Shown piece by piece: positions 5,165 to 7,024 of a stretch of DNA of 7,024 nucleotides (positions are counted from its first letter, which is position 1; each line of letters opens with the position of its first letter). Origin of the DNA: Comamonadaceae bacterium (GTDB lineage: Bacteria > Pseudomonadota > Gammaproteobacteria > Burkholderiales > Burkholderiaceae_C); the NCBI GenBank assembly GCA_947464665.1, contig CANHXV010000104.1, forward strand, positions 1-7,024, given 5' to 3'. Both the position numbers and the translations under genes were made by a program. The notes beneath the pieces were generated by a model. It ran no database searches. It saw only the letters and a list, made by a program, of their open reading frames with translations, and had not been told where the DNA came from.

Positions 5165-6019
5165 TTAAGTCCTCAGGGTATTGGCAGGCAATCGGTCTAT
5201 TTCCAACAGCAAATCAGCCAAGGCACGGCCAGCCGCTTCTAACAAAATTTGACCCTTCTGCGCCGTCGCAGCAGCCGCATTGCCCGCCGCCCCTGCTGGG
5301 TTGTAGTCTTGCATTTGCCAAGCCAACTTGGCGCTTCGGCCATTGCCCAGAATGGGAAAAGACAGCGCACGATCTTCAGCGCTTGAACGGAAATTTTGGG
5401 CCTTGCTCATGGTCACAGCATGCGGCTTGAGCGCCAGCATGACCGAAGTTTCAACATCACCCGCATGGACCCCAAATCGATGCTCATGCTCTGTGAAAAG
5501 CGCGTTGGCATCTTGACCGTTTTCGTCAAGCAAAGGCAACTGATGCCAGTTCACGCTGTAAACCAACATGCCTAAGCGCGCACGCAAATCGCGGGCCACC
5601 ACATCCATGGCACCCACATGGCCGCCATGCGCATTGAACAGCACCAGTTTGTGAATGCCTGCTGCTTTGACGGACTCTGCAATGTCCGTCCAAAGCCGGA
5701 TCAGTGTTTCAGCTTTTAAAGACAGTGTGCCTGCAAAAGCCGCATGCTCGGGACTTAAACCCACGCTTTGCGTTGGCAGAACCAAGATGGACAAGTCTTT
5801 CTTATTCAAGGTGCCTGCAGTCGAAGCGGCACCCGCGTTCAGACGGGCCATGGCTGAATGCAGCACGCCATTCACAATGTCAACATCGACCGACAAAGGC
5901 AAATGGGGCCCGTGCTGCTCGGTAGCCGCCAAAGGCAACACGGCAATAGCCCTCGAGGCATCAAGGCGGCCAAAGTCGTGGGTGGTCAAGTCGGACCAAA
6001 AGTGAATGTGATGTGACAT
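5165..6019 (-). CDS. creatininase-family metal-dependent amidohydrolase
   Basis: This 284-residue cytoplasmic protein has the creatininase-family metal site. TEQHGPHLP (33-41) and SVDVDI (43-48) give Glu34, His36 and Asp45, the same numbers as the metal ligands of Pseudomonas creatininase as recalled. FNAHGGH (128-134) gives His131, and HAGDVETS (184-191) gives Glu189. In true creatininase the segment after the metal His is HYE; here it is HGG, closer to MftE and other family branches, so the substrate need not be creatinine. Likely reaction: hydrolysis of a cyclic or linear amide with two divalent metals. The frame can be extended to a TTG at 6037 (six more residues), but ATG 6019 gives the usual short N-terminus (MSHHIHFW). 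The gene is convergent with the Tgl-like gene (36-nt gap) and divergent from the DsbD-type gene. Confidence 0.88.
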   Translation of the reverse strand: MSHHIHFWSDLTTHDFGRLDASRAIAVLPLAATEQHGPHLPLSVDVDIVNGVLHSAMARLNAGAASTAGTLNKKDLSILVLPTQSVGLSPEHAAFAGTLSLKAETLIRLWTDIAESVKAAGIHKLVLFNAHGGHVGAMDVVARDLRARLGMLVYSVNWHQLPLLDENGQDANALFTEHEHRFGVHAGDVETSVMLALKPHAVTMSKAQNFRSSAEDRALSFPILGNGRSAKLAWQMQDYNPAGAAGNAAAATAQKGQILLEAAGRALADLLLEIDRLPANTLRT

Positions 6020-6073
6020 GTCTAAGGGGCTTTTCAATCTCTGCAGTTTAATGGAGGCGCCGGATTTAAGGGC
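6020..6073. promoter_or_regulatory. divergent intergenic region between the creatininase and DsbD-type genes
   Basis: These 54 bases must carry at least part of the expression signals for both divergent genes. A full GGAGG Shine-Dalgarno core is at 6053-6057 on the plus strand, but no start codon lies 5-10 bases after it; the nearest in-frame ATG, at 6074, is 16 bases away. No convincing -35/-10 pair was found on either strand. Confidence 0.35.
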
Positions 6074-7024
6074 ATGATTTTGCAGTGTAGAGTTAGGCTT
6101 TTGGCGTTGAGGTTCTTGCCCTTGTCTTTCTACCGCTTGCGCAACCTGTTTTTAAGCCTTCGTTGTGTGTGGGTGGGTATGGCTTTGCTTTTGGTTTTGA
6201 CGCTCAACGGCCAAGCCCAAACGCAGCTTTTGAACCCTCGCCCCGTGGGTCAAATGGTTCAAACACCCCAAGTCAAAGCCACCCTGTTGGCCCAAGCGCC
6301 CAAGGGCATTGAAGCGGGCCAAATAATTTGGCTAGGCTTGGAACTGGTGCACCAACCCCAATGGCACACCTATTGGCGCAACCCAGGCGACTCTGGTCTG
6401 CCGACAGTCCTGCAATGGAAATTGCCAGAGGGCCTGATTGCGGGCAACTTAATTTGGCCTGCACCGCGCAGAATTCCCATAGGCCCTCTGGCCAATTTTG
6501 GTTATGAAGACACCCTGTTGTTGGTCACGCCCATTCAAGTGAGCAAGTCCTTCAAACCCAAGAACAAGGAAAGCTCGGTGCAAATTGAGTTGCATGCCAA
6601 CTGGCTGGTTTGCAAGCAAGAGTGCATTCCACAAGAGGGTGATTTCAGTTTAAGTCTGCCCATTCAAAGCGCCACAGCGATGGCTACAAGTGCATTTGAG
6701 AAAGCCTTGCAATGGCCAGCGCAGCCTTTGAAGGGCAAGCACCTGGCCCAGATTTCCCAAGATGGCCGAAGCCTTGAATTGTCATTGGCACAGCTACCGC
6801 CAGAGCTCCAAAACACTGACTGGACCGTGTTTCCTCAAACCGCCAACGTGATTCAAAACAGTGGGATACCCATTGTTCAAGTCAGTCGTTCTGCCGCACA
6901 TTCTGGCGAGGTGGCCTCCGGTGCAAGCGTGCGCCTGCAAGTTTCAAGCGAGCGCATGGAAAGCCCCCAACAAATGACCTGGTTGTTGGTACAAGGCAAG
7001 GCCGATGCACCCACGGGCCGACAG
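6074..7024 (+). CDS. DsbD/ScsB-type thiol:disulfide interchange protein, N-terminal part (partial)
   Basis: The frame is open for 317 codons from ATG 6074 to the right edge, where the gene is cut. A hydrophobic core with a cleavage-like end (MALLLVLTLNGQAQ, residues 36-49) marks a Sec signal peptide. The exported region that follows has WHTYWRNPGDSGLP (97-110), PLANFGYEDTLLL (about 136-148) and NWLVCKQECIPQEG (about 176-189), with Cys180 and Cys184. This is the pattern of the periplasmic N-terminal domain of DsbD/ScsB-like reductases. The membrane electron-relay domain and terminal thioredoxin domain would be expected beyond the window. Such proteins pass electrons from cytoplasmic thioredoxin to periplasmic partners. 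The start is uncertain: ATG 6074 gives a long Arg-rich lead, TTG 6137 gives a neat signal peptide (MRNLFLSLRCVWVG), and ATG 6179 leaves no positive n-region. AAGGG lies only one base before ATG 6074. Confidence 0.82.
   Translation, partial: MILQCRVRLLALRFLPLSFYRLRNLFLSLRCVWVGMALLLVLTLNGQAQTQLLNPRPVGQMVQTPQVKATLLAQAPKGIEAGQIIWLGLELVHQPQWHTYWRNPGDSGLPTVLQWKLPEGLIAGNLIWPAPRRIPIGPLANFGYEDTLLLVTPIQVSKSFKPKNKESSVQIELHANWLVCKQECIPQEGDFSLSLPIQSATAMATSAFEKALQWPAQPLKGKHLAQISQDGRSLELSLAQLPPELQNTDWTVFPQTANVIQNSGIPIVQVSRSAAHSGEVASGASVRLQVSSERMESPQQMTWLLVQGKADAPTGRQ

Noticed and set aside
6084..6112. Minus-strand TACACT (6089-6084), the same -10 as the proximal rRNA promoter, as a creatininase promoter
   Set aside because: The -35 position 17 bases upstream reads CCTCAA, which does not resemble TTGACA, and there is no TGC before the -10. 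The shared string with the rRNA promoter is short enough to be chance.

Overview
The window looks like part of the chromosome of a betaproteobacterium, most likely order Burkholderiales and plausibly a Comamonadaceae-type freshwater lineage of moderate GC. This rests on three things: a 16S rRNA 5' end and pre-16S leader of betaproteobacterial type, the character of the encoded proteins (Uup, a LysE-type exporter, a creatininase-family hydrolase, a DsbD/ScsB-type protein), and proteobacterial codon use. The taxon is inferred, because no database search was possible.

Bases 1-677 are the head of a ribosomal RNA operon transcribed leftwards. Only the first 24 nt of 16S rRNA are inside. Reading leftwards from about base 636 there are three sigma70-like promoters with the same layout (an 18-nt spacer and an extended TGC before the -10). 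They are followed by a boxB-like hairpin, a boxA antitermination element, a conserved-looking pre-16S leader and 16S. The proximal and middle promoters are copies of one module (28/31 identical bases over the promoter core), so the control region has grown by tandem duplication.

Bases 678-5128 hold four rightward genes with small gaps (9, 29 and 42 nt), compatible with one transcription unit. They are uup (ABC-F ATPase with the Uup C-terminal coiled coil), a LysE/RhtB-family exporter, a histidine-phosphatase-fold protein whose second catalytic histidine is replaced by serine, and a 368-residue protein. The last matches the layout of the Bacillus spore-coat transglutaminase Tgl, as recalled from memory: the region around the catalytic Cys is kept, while both glutamates that serve the Bacillus enzyme are replaced by serine. 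It is the most interesting item here, a Tgl-like protein in a lineage that does not sporulate.

Bases 5165-6019 encode a creatininase-family metal-dependent amidohydrolase on the minus strand, convergent with the Tgl-like gene. From about base 6074 to the right edge a rightward gene starts, divergent from the creatininase. It encodes the exported N-terminal part of a DsbD/ScsB-type thiol:disulfide interchange protein and is cut by the window end.

No tRNA gene, insertion sequence, CRISPR array, phage gene or attachment site was seen. The window reads as core chromosome, and its interest lies in the rRNA promoter architecture and two altered enzyme active sites.
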